Part shown: positions 9,929 to 22,538 of the stretch, one piece after another
Position numbering within the stretch: position 1 is the first letter of the stretch
Layout of the letters: each line of letters opens with the position of its first letter
Source of the DNA: Eunapius fragilis
Lineage: Eukaryota; Porifera; Demospongiae; Spongillida; Spongillidae
Assembly (NCBI GenBank): GCA_963681505.1
Contig: OY811984.1
Location: forward strand, 581,772-645,771
Direction: 5' to 3'
Length of the DNA stretch: 64,000 nt
Notes under the pieces: generated by a model
What the model saw: the letters and a program-made list of their open reading frames with translations, nothing else
Databases searched by the model: none
What the model was told of the DNA's origin: nothing
Program-made: the position numbers and the translations under genes

Positions 9929-12928
9929 CTACTTCTTTGTTTTGAGCAGGTCTGTTCTGACGTAGAAAAGAAGATAGGCCAATCTGTTTCCCATCTGTGA
10001 CTTGAAGAGCACCTGATCTTCTGACACCAGCTTGAGATTGCTATCATCCATGTGCATCCAGCCACCCGATAATGGGTGGTAAGCATCACATGTGTAATGG
10101 CCACCAGTTGCAGTGTTCCCATGGTGATACACAACTGAAGAGAACCAACCAGGATGTGAAATAATAACAGCATCATTATTACATCATCATTGTTACAAAA
10201 CTACACAATCACAGAGCAGAGTGATGCTTACTCTTAGCCTCTCACCATTTCCTAAACATCCCCAATCTTTTTCCTGACGCTAACAAAAACGTTAACTCAA
10301 AACAACCCCACGAGGAAAATGTAGATTTTGTATGACAAAATGGTACCTAAAACTCACAATCATACTTATTGAGTTCCAACCAAATAATGCTCCCACAACT
10401 GTATCAAATGGACCATATTAACAACCCAAAACAGCTTCAAGCTGAAGTCCTTTGATGTTGTCAAAAGAAATGGAGGAGGGGTGGGGAATAAAGCAGCTAG
10501 GAACTCAAATACTCACCAGCCCATAGTCGATAGGACCTCTGTGTTGCCGAGACTTTAGGTCTGATGGTAGGTGCAAGAAAATCTGATGAAGGAACACAGG
10601 AAATAGTAAACAGACCTTGCAAAGAACTAAGCAGTGAAAAAAAAAAGGTACACAGAGGGGGTGCTGGGCCTAGTAAGGTACACAGGAGGAGGGAGTGCTG
10701 GGTCTAGTAAGGTACACAGAGGAGGGGGTGCTGGGCCTAGTAAGGTACACAGGAGGAGGGGGTGCTGGGCCTAGTAAGGTACACAGAGGGGGTGCTGGGC
10801 CTAGTAAGGTACACAGAGGAGGGGGTGCTGGGCCTAGTAAGGTACACAGAGGAGGGGGTGCTGGGCCTAGTAAGGTACACAGAGGGGGTGCTGGGCCTAG
10901 TAACCCTAGAAAATTTTTATTCTATTTTTTATTCTATTTGCAGGTTTCTAGGGATAATAGCTGAGCGTGTTATTCTACATACTGCGTGATTATTACCCAA
11001 TGCTGAACAGCTATTTCTATAAATTGACTATAATCTCATTTCAGTTAAGCCACTTACACTTTAAAAGCATAAATTATACTAGCGTACACCTCTATTTTAT
11101 TCTATTGCGTAGAATAAAAGCTACAAATTTTTACCATCTACGTATCCCCGTAATCGCACTGCCTTAGCTCCGCTACAGCTTCCGCTCTTAACATTTGTGT
11201 TTGGGATTCTATTAGTAGTGTGATGCTGTATACAATATCTGTGCACTGAATGTCTTAAAGAAACGTGGTTTTCACGATATTCTAAGTTAAAGTTTTTTTA
11301 TTCTATTTTTTATTCTATTTGAGAGTTTCTAGGGGTAAGGTACACAGAGGGAGTGCTGGGCCTAGTAAGGTACACAGAGGAGGGAGTGCTGGGCCTAGTA
11401 AGGTACACAGAGGAGGGGGTGCTGGGCCTAGTAAGGTACACAGAGGAGGGGGTGCTGGGCCTAGTAAGGTACACAGAGGAGGGAGTGCTGGGCCTAGTAA
11501 GGTACACAGAGGGGGTGCTGGGCCTAGTAAGGTACACAGAGGAGGGGGTGCTGGGCCTAGTAAGGTACACAGAGGAGGGGGTGCTGGGCCTAGTAAGGTA
11601 CACAGAGGAGGGGGTGCTGGGCCTAGTAAGGTACACAGAGGGGGTGCTGGGCCTAGTAAGGTACACAGAGGAGGGGGTGCTGGGCCTAGTAAGGTACACA
11701 GAGGAGGGGGTGCTGGGCCTAGTAAGGTACACAGAGGAGGGGGTGCTGGGCCTAGTAAGGTACACAGAGGAGGGGGGTGCTGGGCCTAGTAAGGTACACA
11801 GAGGAGGGGGTGCTGGGCCTAGTAAGGTACACAAAGGATGAGTAAAAGATCACAGGAGGACATTAGATACAAGTCATTCTGTATAGCAACACAAGTTATA
11901 AAGAGGACACCACCTCCCTCCTCCTAGCCTACACACAGCGAGGACACCACCTCCCCCCTCGCCTACAAACAAGTGAGAAACAAACATTGGGTGTTACCCA
12001 GTACACGTCTAAACGCATGTCTGGTTTCACTCACAACCATATATTCTTTTGCACATCCCATCCCATCCTATTCAGTCTATAGCAATAGACGCGATAAATC
12101 ATGCATCCATTTTTGGCATTGCCATACGCTGTATATGATTTTTATTCATCCCCCCCCCCCTCCCCCTAGTCCCCGTGACCTAATCAGGCTGCAAAATGCT
12201 TAAGATGGGTATGAATATGGCTTGATTGAATTAGTCTACAACATCCTGCACTTAACGTACTTTGGCCATATGAGGTGGTATGCGTGCCTTATACTGGGGG
12301 GGGGGGGGTTGGGACAGACCAGCAAGCAACGGATTACTTCAGGATATGATCATTTTGTACTCCAGATGTAACATTTACTAGTGGCGGCGTTTGTACGTTA
12401 CGAAGAGCTCCACTGTCTCTCGCTGTTGTGGCACACATTGCAAACACTGCCCCCCCCCCCCCCAACCCCCATGGTATGCTTTTTAAAATAACTATGTGAC
12501 ATCACACCCGGAGTATAAAATAATTAGATTATTAGGCTCGGATGATCACATGGTGTCAGCCCCTTGCCTTTAAAAGGTAAGGGAGAGAGGAGCCAGGCAT
12601 AACATGCGGTATGACCTAATCACGCAAGAAGAAAAACCACACTAATAGATGGGACAAACCATACTTAGATAATTGCCTGGACTAGCTAGTTCCAATTGTG
12701 TCATCAGTGTGTACCTTTGCTAATCTCCAGATCCACAGAATACTCCACTGGCTTCATGAGCTTCTGAAGACCACCCCCGTTAGCGTTGTACAGGAAACGT
12801 TTGAGGTGGAGGACCAATACACAAGGAAGAGACGCCAGAGTTGTCCTCCTGTGAGCCTCAACCTGTGGTGAGTACAGGGGGAAGGTGGGAAGGTGACTGC
12901 AGGTAGGGAAAGGTCACAATATAGGTGT

Positions 12929-12983
<55 letters not shown>

Positions 12984-13085
12984 CACGAGGTGTACAACCA
13001 TACATACAACTAAAAAGCAACCAAACCAAAGGCCAGGTGTGTAGGGACCACAAAACAATGCCACACAACAATGATGTGTGGCTTC

Positions 13086-13119
<34 letters not shown>

Positions 13120-16100
13120 ATCTGAATAACATGGAAAACCTTGAAAGGAAACTCCCCACCCGACTATGAAGCCAACAGAACTACTACCATTTATGTAGTA
13201 GTAATTAACAGCGGTAATGTAAGGGTGTTTACAGTACACAGCAACCAACACAGCTGTGGGGTAGCCCCAAGAGCACATCATGTGTACACCATCACATAGG
13301 TGGCTAGTACTGTGTGTGTGTGTGTGTGCGTGTGCGTGCATGTGTGTGTGCGTACACAAATCGTAGTTACCTCAGCCTCACTTCCTGTGTTCATCTGGAC
13401 CACCTCCCTAGTCACTAGTGAATCAAGGGCCTGTTGAACAGTTCTTACATCCTCTGACTGGGGGGGGGGGGGGGGGATGTTAAAATGGAAATGCGTCTGT
13501 CACACACACACACACACACCTGGAGATCCAACTGGAGAGAGAAGAAGGGCTCCACTGTGACAGATTCTTTAGTGCCATGTCTGTGCACTGAACAATACAT
13601 CTGTCCTCCAAAGATATCTCTGATGGGTGAATCTTTCAACAATGCCTACGTAAGAATTAAGCAAGTCAATTGCCTAATAGCATTGAATATGCACTCAAAT
13701 GCAATGATGTGTCTAATTCAAACATTTATCTTCGACAAGACTATCCACCTGATGTAGCTAAGAATGCACCCACAACTTGTCCCTGCCTTTTCTAGTCAAC
13801 CTCTTCCCCCCCCCACACACACACATTTGAACTATGGTGAACATGTATGATATAAAGCCACCACACAATGTGGCCCACCTCAACCACAAGATGTGAGCAC
13901 CTCAACCACATGATGTGAGCACCTCAACCACAAGATGTGAGCACCTCAACCACAAGATGTGAGCACCTCAACCAAAAGATGTGAGCACCTCAACCAAAAG
14001 ATGTGAGCACCTCAACCAAAAGATGTGAGCACCTCAACCAAAAGATGTGAGCACCTCAACCAAAAGATGTGAGCACCTCAACCAAAAGATGTGAGCACCT
14101 CAACCAAAAGATGTGAGCACCTCAACCAAAAGATGTGAGCACCTCAACCAAAAGATGTGAGCACCTCAACCAAAAGATGTGAGCACCTCAACCAAAAGAT
14201 GTGAGCACCTCAACCAAAAGATGTGAGCACCTCAACCAAAAGATGTGAGCACCTCAACCAAAAGATGTGAGCACCTCAACCACATGTGGGTACCCCAAAT
14301 ACATGATGTGGGCTCAAACCTTTTTGGCACTACAAAATGGTTCAGTTTGGCAGACACGATTTTCTGACCCCAAAACAGGCTATTGGCGCCACCTCGGCAG
14401 CCAATAACTGATCAGGCATCAAAGAGTATAAATGGCTTCACACTGCTAACTCCAGGAAGACTACAAACCTATCCAATGGAGCAACAACATAACCATAAAC
14501 ATAATTCAAGAGCGATTACTTGAAACATCAAATGGAAGCAACCGGGCTAATGGACACATACAACTAGCCTTGTCGACACAACAAACAGAACGTCAGCCAA
14601 TACCTGACCACACCTCTTTGTAACTATCTACACAACAAAAAAGTATCCACAGTTGCATTTGACAGTTTTAGGGAAACTCTTAGAACTCATCACGAAGATT
14701 ACCTCTCTCCCCCTCCCTCCCCAAAAGAATGGTCCACTCTGACTGGTCCCAGCACATATGCCGTTTGCTAATCACCCACTGTGTACCCCTTGGCCAAGCA
14801 ATCAACATCCTTTTAGCAAAAAAAAACCAGGCTTTGTTGTGGGTATAGATACACCCTGAACCCAACAGACACCCCCACCCAGTCTGTCTCCGTCTAAGGG
14901 CCTATGGGTAGCAAAGAATTTCACACAATAATATTAATCATTGCTATTGAAACACAGTTATAATGTAGACATATTGACTTCCAGCAAATGCAATACCAAA
15001 GGTGCATGCAATTATTTCACAATCCTAAAGTTCTTGTATCATGCTACCAATAGAGAGATATGGTGTACACACTTCTATGCTGCTGCTAAGCAGTTGTTCA
15101 GAGCAAGGTATCTCTCTCTCCAGCCATGTCAAGCAGATGTGCTTCACTGCTTCAAACACAACTGAACCAGAAATGGGTGTAATGTTGGAATGCATAACAT
15201 CACATCACTATGACGCTTAAAATAAACTCCCCATCTCTTTTATTTCTTGTGTTTGATTGCACAAATTGAACTGCTATGCACAGGAGTTTTGATAACAAGT
15301 TTACTGACACCAATATTCTCACGCGTTCTAAACCACAATTTACAGGTGTGCTTTCTCTGTGGGAGGGTGGATACCCATACTACCGGTGAGCATGTGTGTG
15401 TGTGGATTGCCTAGGTTGGTTACAGTCAACAGCTCAACCATTGCAACCATTGCACAAAAAGTCTGTACACGTTCAAACAGGCAAAAGGGGAGGGGCACTA
15501 GTGAACAAGCCATGAAGGTAATTCAAGGCAGAGTGCAGGTGTTGCTATAGTGATGGGACAAGCCACTCACGGCTACGTTAGTAGATATTTTCAAAGGTTA
15601 TCAGAGCATCAAACAATGACAGCATACTTGATGCATCCATCTTTAGGCTTGTTAAAGTAATCAATTTGTTTATATTGACTTGGCCTTCGTGAGCCCTACT
15701 TCACCAAGGCTTTCTTTTTCAGTCGTATTTGTACAGCATTGAAATCAACTACTAGCATTCTCGGATTCTCGGAAGGTACACTTCTCAAATTACATAATTA
15801 GAATGGGGAGGAGGAATAACAATGGAATGTTTCTGAACAGTATCATGTGCTCATTTCATACCTACTGCTGTGTAAATAAACCAAAGCCATTTTGAGTAGA
15901 CTTCTATTCCTGAAGTGCATTACCAAGCGGTTTAAGCTTACATATACGATTACGTTGCTCCCAGATAGTATGACCAGTTCTATCTGAACTATTAGTTGGG
16001 ACAGATCAATACACAGTGAATCAAGGTGTCTTCACAATTCTGGGCATGTTCAATCCTTTTAAGTGGCCAAAGTACAAACTTTGAAGCACACATATAAAAA

Positions 16101-19100
16101 GCAGTTCTCGTAGTAGTCAGGGCTTGAGTAGGGTGTGTTCTTATATACAGCATACCCCTCCAGCCCCATGTCAGGTAGATGGTTCAATGAGAAGTTAACA
16201 ATCCTACAGTTTTAAAAATTCTCTTTGGTGGATCCAGCACTGAAATTCACTGAAATTCTTCTATTGACTAACCTCCAAAACCAGTTCTAATTTGATTTTT
16301 ACTTCAGGACTAAACAACACACCTCTTAAGTGCCTCCTTTATAGCACAGATGACACACCCCTCCTAACAGCACAGGTGACCACACCCCTCCTAACAGCAC
16401 AAATGACCACACCCCTCCTAACAGCACAGGCAACCACACCTCTCCTAATAGCACAGGTGACCCCACCTCTCCTTATAGCAGATGACCACACCCATCTTGT
16501 GCCTCCTTTACAGCACAGGTGACCTCACCTCTAATTATAGCACAGGTCACCACACAAAGCTAACTATTTCACACATACATTATCACTTGTTCACAACTGT
16601 CCATTTGTACATGTGCCCATCTGTCCAACATGAAAACCATATCCCGACAAGCACTCACCTCCCTCTACCTTTCTAATTAGTACCCACCTGTTGGATCCCA
16701 CACAACACCAAAGGAGCCCCATCAACATATAACCTACCCAACTGGTTGGATTACTACCAATGCCAACACTTCCTCACCGTTAAATAATACAAGTACTCAC
16801 TTTGCATGACTGAACACTTACCCTTCATGGGGTACATTATAATTACACGATGAACATCGTCACACAGCTGTGCCCATGACCCATGACCCTGTGTCTGCAT
16901 AATGTCCCCTCTTCAGATGGAGTCATATGCCACGTGATTTAGCACACTCCTCAAGACTTAAGAGGTTAAATACGTTGTGGCTGTCGTATTTACACACTGA
17001 CAGTTGCAAGTTCTGCCTGCATGCACTTTCTGATCAGCCATAGTACCATTCCATACAGCAGTGCCTCATCAAATTAACCCCTAGCTAACTGCCCCGCCCT
17101 AACTTGCCTTTCTCAAAACGGAGGACCTGTTCTTTGGTCCCACGTGTTCCCACTCCAGCTCATCTCCCCCAGTGTCCTGTGTTACTTCCTCCTTGCTGCC
17201 TGGTTCATTCCCAACAGCTGCTGCAACGGCCTGACGTGCTGCAACCATCTCTTCATGAAGACCATCCAACAGACATCCCAAGAACTCCTCAGCATCCTCT
17301 TGTCTACCCTAAGTGTAACAACACACACAGGTATAACACACCAACACACCCACACACACATACCCCAACACACCCACACACACATACCCCAACACACCCA
17401 CACCCAATACCCCAACACACCCACACATACCCCAACACACCCACACACAATACCCCAACACACCCACACACAATACCCCAACACACCCACACACACGTAC
17501 CCCAACACACCCACACACCCACACACTCCAACACACACCAGCCCCAACACACACACCAATACATCCACAACCATAGGTATTAAGAGTAGGAGGATTCGAA
17601 ATGGAGCATGTGAGCATTGAGAGCCCTGTACATTGCAAATTCAATGAGGTGACATCACCTCACTTAAGAAGTGTTGAGGGATTAGTAAAGATGACAAAAA
17701 GAATACGATAACACAAAATGTGTACATTCTGGCAAGCTTGTCGTGAGGTTTATTGCGCTTTTAGAACCTGAGATACATAATTTGGTGGGCTAACAGTACT
17801 ACCGGATACAACTCCCCCTCCCCTAAACTTTACTTTGATCGTTGGACAGGAGGAGCATGGCCAGATGCAACAAAATTTTACATATGGCAAGGTGTGCTGA
17901 AGGAATTTAGGTTGGAGGGTCGTGGAGTAATTCTAAATTTTACGTTTCATCGCCTTAAACTATCAAACAACTGACAAAGCTTGTGTCAAGATTCCAATGC
18001 TTGATTCAGATAGCCACATCAATTCAATGGATTTGCTAGTTAGCTGAGCTCTACATTTTGTCAAGAAAAAAAAAAAATCAAAACAGGTGATCGATTCTAT
18101 GCCAAATGATTACCAGTGGTTAGTACCATTATTACCCTACAACTAAACAACCATTCCAATCTCTTTGCATGCTGCTTTGTGTTATCCAAGGTTTTGTCTA
18201 CAAGGAATGAATAATCATTTTTCCATATCATATCTGATTCAACAGAATGTATAACAAGAGCTGCCACAAGTTTCAACTGCACTGTTCAACTCCACATATG
18301 TAAACTAAGTTTTGCATAATAAATACCTACATCACTAGATTGAACAAAGCAGCTGCTGTTGCCCTTGAGCACACAGCCATATCAAATAATATAAGTGGTC
18401 TGGGCACGAGGAACATTGAGGAGTCCAGTGTTAATTGCTTCTATTTCCAATCCTTCTCTACACTAATATCTATGCCACAACACACTGAAAAGCACGTACC
18501 GATATGCACTCCCAGAAAAGAAAATACTTAGTTGTAAAGTGGTATTAAATGTCTACATATTATTTTCTTTGATTGTATGTTTTCAATCAGTACTTAACTT
18601 TGCTTCTATAGTTCAGCCCTTACCACAATTCCACCCCACCCCCCACCCCCCCCCCAAAAAAAACACCTTGAAAGAGAAGTTTGACTTGATTTCCTGCAGC
18701 ATCTGATAGATGCAGTCTGGCTTGAAAGAATCCCCACGCACTAGATCTCCCCCCCTTGTGGTAGTCCTCTTTCCTTTATGTACATCACTTTCTGCAATGC
18801 AAGGACATGATGAAGCGTACCAAAGCAAATACCCTCTCACCAAGGCTGTCCAAATTCTTAAGTAAGGGAGCAAATTCATGAAAGAACTGGATCCTGGACA
18901 GAGAGACATTTAAACCACCTTGCAGTTCATCATCACATAATGGCACTCCTCTTACAAGCTATCCGTGATGGGAGTTGCACTAACACCCTTAAGGAGAGCT
19001 GGAAACGGGTTCAAAGTTCTCAGGAGTTGGTGTAGACCTGGAAGAGCAAGCAAGGCTTGCAGAGGCTTACAAGGGGAGGAGTAAAGGTGCTTAACAATTG

Positions 19101-20371
19101 GCAATTATCCCACACACACACCTCACACTCAACAGAAAGGATACAGCATGGACATAACACCAGTTTCCAACATTGGTCAGCCCACGTGGTATGATAGCAG
19201 GGGGCTCATAGGATATTGTGGTCTTCTGCAATTGTTCTGTGGAATAAAAAGGGCTGTCAGCTGTCCCTTTAAAGCACATAACCTCAGATACTTTACCTCC
19301 AAGGCTGTGCAGCTGTGCCTGGGCACTTGTCGAATGCATCTTTGGGTCCTGCAGATCTTTTACAACTGCAGTGTTCGCGCACACACTTGTAACAGGTCCT
19401 CCATCCTTGGGAACAGCGTGACCGTTACTTCTGGGTACCTGTGCTGCAGCAGTCACGCACCCTGGCTGAGCACTAGGCGGGGCCTGCACAAAGCCACTCC
19501 CACATCCTGTCACCACAGGACTTCTAACAACCGAGGCCCATGACTTCTGTGTGGCTGGCTGCAAAGTCCGTGTATAGCCAGAGTTCCCTGTTGAGGGGCC
19601 AGAATTTGGAGGAGAAGTTGTGTCTGGTTCTGTAGCATGGTCAGCGGAAGTGAGGGCTGAAGGAACCGACACAGATGGTTGAAAGGTTGGACCATTAGCG
19701 TCAGTGGGTGACACCTCCAGGTCAGTGGCATTTTGTGGCTGAGCCGTGGTTGTGTCCCCAGACCAAGAAGACTTGGGACAGACAACTGCTGACATTACAT
19801 TTGACTGAGAAAGCACTGAGGAAGGTAGTTCCACTGCGTTATTTATAACAGAAGCGCCATGTTCGATAGGCTTGCTTGTACCACTCTGCTCCTCGGGAGG
19901 GCTGCGCTGGATAAATGGATGAGAGTCTTTATCATACTCGGCGCGCCCAGGAACAAAGGCAGGTGCGTTTGCATTGAGCCTCGAAGCGTTCTTGCTTTGG
20001 TCCCCTGTTTCACGCAAGGGCGAAAGGTCCCCAGCCTTCACAACGACAGCTGGTGCCAACTCAGGGGTGCAGAAGTTCCCGCTGGTGACAACTGATGTTT
20101 TTTTAACGTTAACACGGGTTGCTTTGGCTTTATATCTGCCAGCGGCTGGATACACGAACTAGACAAATGTGAACCAGCAATCAAATTGTGCACCAGCTCC
20201 TTGTCAGCCCACCTCAAATCCTTTCTGCTTTTCCGTAAATAGAAGAGCGATTTCATCCTGTGTAAAATCTCCAAACAAAAGCGTCTTGGGGGGGAAAAGG
20301 CACATGCACACACATCCGCCAATGTCTAACGATCAACCGAACGTACATTCCACACTCACCGGAGCTGACAT
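9929..20371 (-). CDS. USP10: ubiquitin carboxyl-terminal hydrolase 10 homologue
   Basis: USP10 is a cytoplasmic cysteine deubiquitinase that binds G3BP and controls stress granules and several client proteins. Twelve exons: 20360-20371, 20213-20284, 19145-20158, 18956-19065, 18841-18893, 18667-18791, 17104-17308, 13520-13632, 13371-13457, 12715-12862, 10517-10582 and 9929-10134; all phases agree, 736 aa (human 798). An FGDF motif lies at residues 8-11 and a PAM2-like [11 protein letters not shown] at 89-99. A disordered region follows. The USP domain begins [15 protein letters not shown] with nucleophile Cys362, continues [25 protein letters not shown] and LVLHLKRF, and ends with [12 protein letters not shown] (general base His681) and WMHMDDS. 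The first exon is only 12 nt, and the exon 4 acceptor and exon 7 donor (CAA|GTTAGG) are the weakest calls. Introns 6, 7 and 10 are long and repeat-filled. Confidence 0.93.
10650..10903. repeat. 33/30-bp minisatellite, left part (USP10 intron 10)
   Basis: Units of 33 bp, or 30 bp when one GAG is missing, with core GGTACACAGAGG and GCTGGGCCTAGTAA. About eight copies. The array is interrupted at 10904 by a piggyBac-like MITE and resumes at 11335 in the same orientation. Confidence 0.95.
10904..11334. mobile_element. piggyBac-like MITE (431 bp) inserted in the minisatellite
   Basis: The element starts CCCTAGAAA and ends TTTCTAGGG, a perfect 9-bp terminal inverted repeat. CCCTAGAAA is the same start as the founding piggyBac element. 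A 4-bp direct repeat GTAA flanks it (10900-10903 and 11335-11338), and removing the element plus one GTAA restores the minisatellite unit. Just inside each end is a direct copy of TTTATTCTATTTTTTATTC. The interior is AT-rich with no transposase frame, so it is non-autonomous. The usual piggyBac target is TTAA; GTAA is atypical. Confidence 0.8.
11335..11838. repeat. 33/30-bp minisatellite, right part (USP10 intron 10)
   Basis: About fifteen more copies of the same unit, mixing 33-bp and 30-bp variants. Both periods are multiples of three, so long spurious reading frames run through it on both strands. A 48-bp-spaced near-repeat of ACACCACCTCC follows at about 11908-11960. Confidence 0.95.
12928..13118. 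repeat. GT and CA microsatellites, USP10 intron 9
   Basis: A GT run at 12928-12979 and a CA run at 13090-13118 flank about 110 bp of unique sequence in the intron between the exons at 12862 and 13371. They are inverted relative to one another and could pair. Confidence 0.9.
13876..14286 (+). repeat. 22-bp minisatellite, about 18 copies (USP10 intron 7)
   Basis: Unit GAGCACCTCAACCAAAAGAT plus GT, nearly identical copy to copy. The outermost units carry CAAG or CATG in place of AAAG. This homogeneity suggests recent expansion. It lies in the 3.5-kb intron 13633-17103. Confidence 0.95.
14287..16280. other. unique intronic sequence, USP10 intron 7
   Basis: Two kb of AT-rich sequence with no conserved exon, RNA gene or element that I can recognise. 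Short reading frames of 60-76 codons here lack family resemblance. Confidence 0.5.
16330..16560 (+). repeat. degenerate 27-bp repeats (USP10 intron 7)
   Basis: About eight diverged copies of a unit containing AGCACAGGTGACCACACCCC, varying in length and sequence. Older than the neighbouring 22-bp array. Confidence 0.85.
17330..17575 (+). repeat. CACACCC-rich repeat beside USP10 exon 7
   Basis: Irregular units of CCCCAACACACCCACACACA immediately upstream, in transcript sense, of the exon 7 acceptor. On the transcribed (minus) strand it reads as a GT-rich tract that begins about 20 nt from the splice site. Confidence 0.9.
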
Positions 20372-20784
20372 CTTGCCGGGATTAAAAATGCTGCTACACT
20401 AAACACCAGTCAGCCCCTGCATAGTAAAGAAAAGTTAAGATGGAAGGCGCACATGCTTGCACGTCACATGGCCTTTTTGTCACGTGACCTGCGTGACGCA
20501 ACATAGTTTAGCAAAATTCTAGTAAAATATCAGTAAACTAATGTTATACTGAAAATCTAATTGTATTCATTGAGTTGCATGCAACATCATTGCCTGATGA
20601 ATGGTCGCCTTAAAGAGTACATTGCTATAGTTTGTGTACTAGGGAGCGAGTGCGCACTTACATACTAATGCAGCGCACCAGAACTAATATAATACTAAGC
20701 GCTATAACCAAACGGTGTAGTAAACTCATACGCCAGTCTCGAGATTATACATTTAACCCCCGCCGATGGAATCGACTAATAAAC
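20372..20784. promoter_or_regulatory. probable two-way promoter, USP10 / PREY
   Basis: 413 bp between divergent start codons. It includes two TCACGTGAC/CACGTCAC-like E-box cores (CACGTG at about 20481) and CG-rich patches near 20640. No TATA box is evident. Function is inferred from the layout. Confidence 0.45.
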
Positions 20785-21103
20785 ATGGCCGCTATGCGAA
20801 GCAACTTTGTAACACTCGTTCGTAAAGTCTCCACTGCTCCTGTCCCGCTAGACAAGGAGCTCCTGAAAATTTTAGTCTGCCCCTTATCTAAGGACCCACT
20901 GAGGTACATGTCAGTTCTTATCATACATCAGTGTATTATTGACATTATTGAGACCCGCTTCCACCCCACCACTCAGGTATGATACAAGTACAAACGAATT
21001 AATAAACGATAAACTCGGAATAGTCTACTCCAGTATCCAAGGCGTTCCAAATCTCATCCCCGACAATGCCAAGCTTCGCAAATCAACCACAACGAACAAG
21101 TAG
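20785..21103 (+). CDS. PYURF: PREY/PYURF-type Trm112-like mitochondrial protein
   Basis: Two exons, 20785-20903 and 20977-21103, encode 81 aa. A short basic N-terminus (MAAMRSNFVTLVRKVS) looks like a mitochondrial presequence. The Trm112-like core follows: LLKILVCPLSKDPLRYD, STNELINDKLGIVYS and GVPNLIPDNAK, nearly superimposable on human PREY. PREY is a chaperone for mitochondrial methyltransferases in coenzyme Q synthesis and complex I assembly (COQ5, NDUFAF5). The splice rebuilds Arg in PLRY. In mammals this frame sits upstream of PIGY on one mRNA; I see no PIGY frame downstream, where the gene runs tail-to-tail into metaxin within 100 bp. Confidence 0.92.
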
Positions 21104-21203
21104 CCGACTTATAACCACTGATGTAATGATGCCTAAACCAGCCGTTGAGTCAACAACAACGAAATAAATAAAAAGAAAAAGTTGTGAATGTTGTCCACCC
21201 CGT

Positions 21204-22538
21204 TTAACTTCTGGTACGGTCCTGGGCCCAAGCGCGAAGGCGGTGGAACAGTCCAACTCTCATACCTTGCAGGCACAATATACCAGCTGCCGCAAACACA
21301 GACAGCCATAAGGTAGGGTCTTTCCATAGAGGCTTTGAAGGTGTTGCTATAGCAACCTGCAGAGGTTCTGCCAATCAAGAGCAATACATGTAATTAAGTA
21401 GTTGATACAACACATCAACTTGTGATTGCCCTACTGGGTTTAAATGTAGGGAAGCAGTTCTGGTGGATCCTGTCACAGAACTGCTTCAGGTTGGTATGGG
21501 AATGTAACTGACGTGTCACTGAGTTGTTATCACTGGACCATTGCTGCATGATAACTTCAAGACTCCCAAACACCATGGCATCCAAACTGGAGGGTCTAAT
21601 TAGAGCACATTTGGTTTGTGGAAGTTAGCAGCAACCTTGATTTTAAATTCTAACCTGCTTCCAAAAAAGTATTCTTTTTCTCCTAAACGGCTGGAAAGAT
21701 ACATGATGCAGTCTTCTGCCCTCTTTAATAGCTAATACCAATGAACAACGGCATGTTGGTGTGAAGAGTGCATGGCTAGCAACAATGGACTAACCTCTAT
21801 GCCTTTCTGCTGGGTGTAATCTAGTGGGGTGTCCTCCATTAGCCTTCTGCGCCATGTATTATGTCTCCACAGTGGAACAAAGATGGAGAACGGGAAATAA
21901 AGCATTTTGCCATACCACTTCTTGGTCAATTCAACAAAGTTCTGTGTCTCTAACCATTGAAGGTAGAGCTACATTCGGCGACGGAATAAACGGTTGTCAT
22001 GAACAGCTAAACCAGAGGTAAAGAGTTCCTTGTCAGCTTACAATGGCGGGGAATAGTTTGTCCTTCAACAAAGCACCGTAAGCTATTATTTCTCCCTCAT
22101 CAAAGCCTGGCACCAGTTTGTCTATGTTGTGGCCCTAAAATGTTTTAAACATAAGCGTTACCGGTAATAAACGCCATGCGCTGCATCCTACGTGCTCTTT
22201 GAGGTAGGCGATAATCGCCTCGGAGCCAGCTATTGTTGCACGTGACCTTTCTCTGAGAACTGGATACTCAGCTTCATGGGGAAGGGGGGGGGGGGGGTAA
22301 TCCTCTGTCTTTGTGCATCACATGTACCTACAGGTGGGAGACTTCCATGGAAGACAACTCGAAGTCACTTTTAGTTCACTTCTGGGTATCTCACTTAGTT
22401 TTAGGTAGGTCTAAAAGAAAACCATAGCGTTAATGAAATTTTAAGCAAAGCTGAAATTTGTTCCCTTACCAAGATCTGCAGGCTCTCAGGTTCTACAGAA
22501 GCTATTGTCTCATCTCCCGAGTGTACAAAAAGTTCCAT
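21204..22538 (-). CDS. MTX1: metaxin-1 type outer mitochondrial membrane import protein
   Basis: Eight exons, 22470-22538, 22332-22410, 22192-22271, 22042-22134, 21795-21968, 21655-21731, 21435-21595 and 21204-21367, give 298 aa in consistent phase. The N-terminus MELFVHSGD...VEPESLQILTYLK and LPWKSPTSEYPVLR is the metaxin/Tom37 thioredoxin-like domain. VELTKKWYGKML and RLMEDTP match human metaxin-1, and YLSSRLGEKEYFFG plus SSLDAMVFG give the GST C-like part. The last exon adds a hydrophobic segment LWLSVFAAAGILCLQG (about 263-280) with a basic tail, the expected outer-membrane anchor. Metaxins work with SAM50 in beta-barrel insertion and link mitochondria to motor adaptors. Metaxin-3 is the alternative name. 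The donor GTAGGT of exon 2 is chosen by alignment. Confidence 0.92.

Noticed and set aside
10518-10560. USP10 exon 11 starting at the ACCTAAAG acceptor
   Set aside because: The phase does not match exon 10; the acceptor 22 bases upstream fits both phase and length of the human segment.
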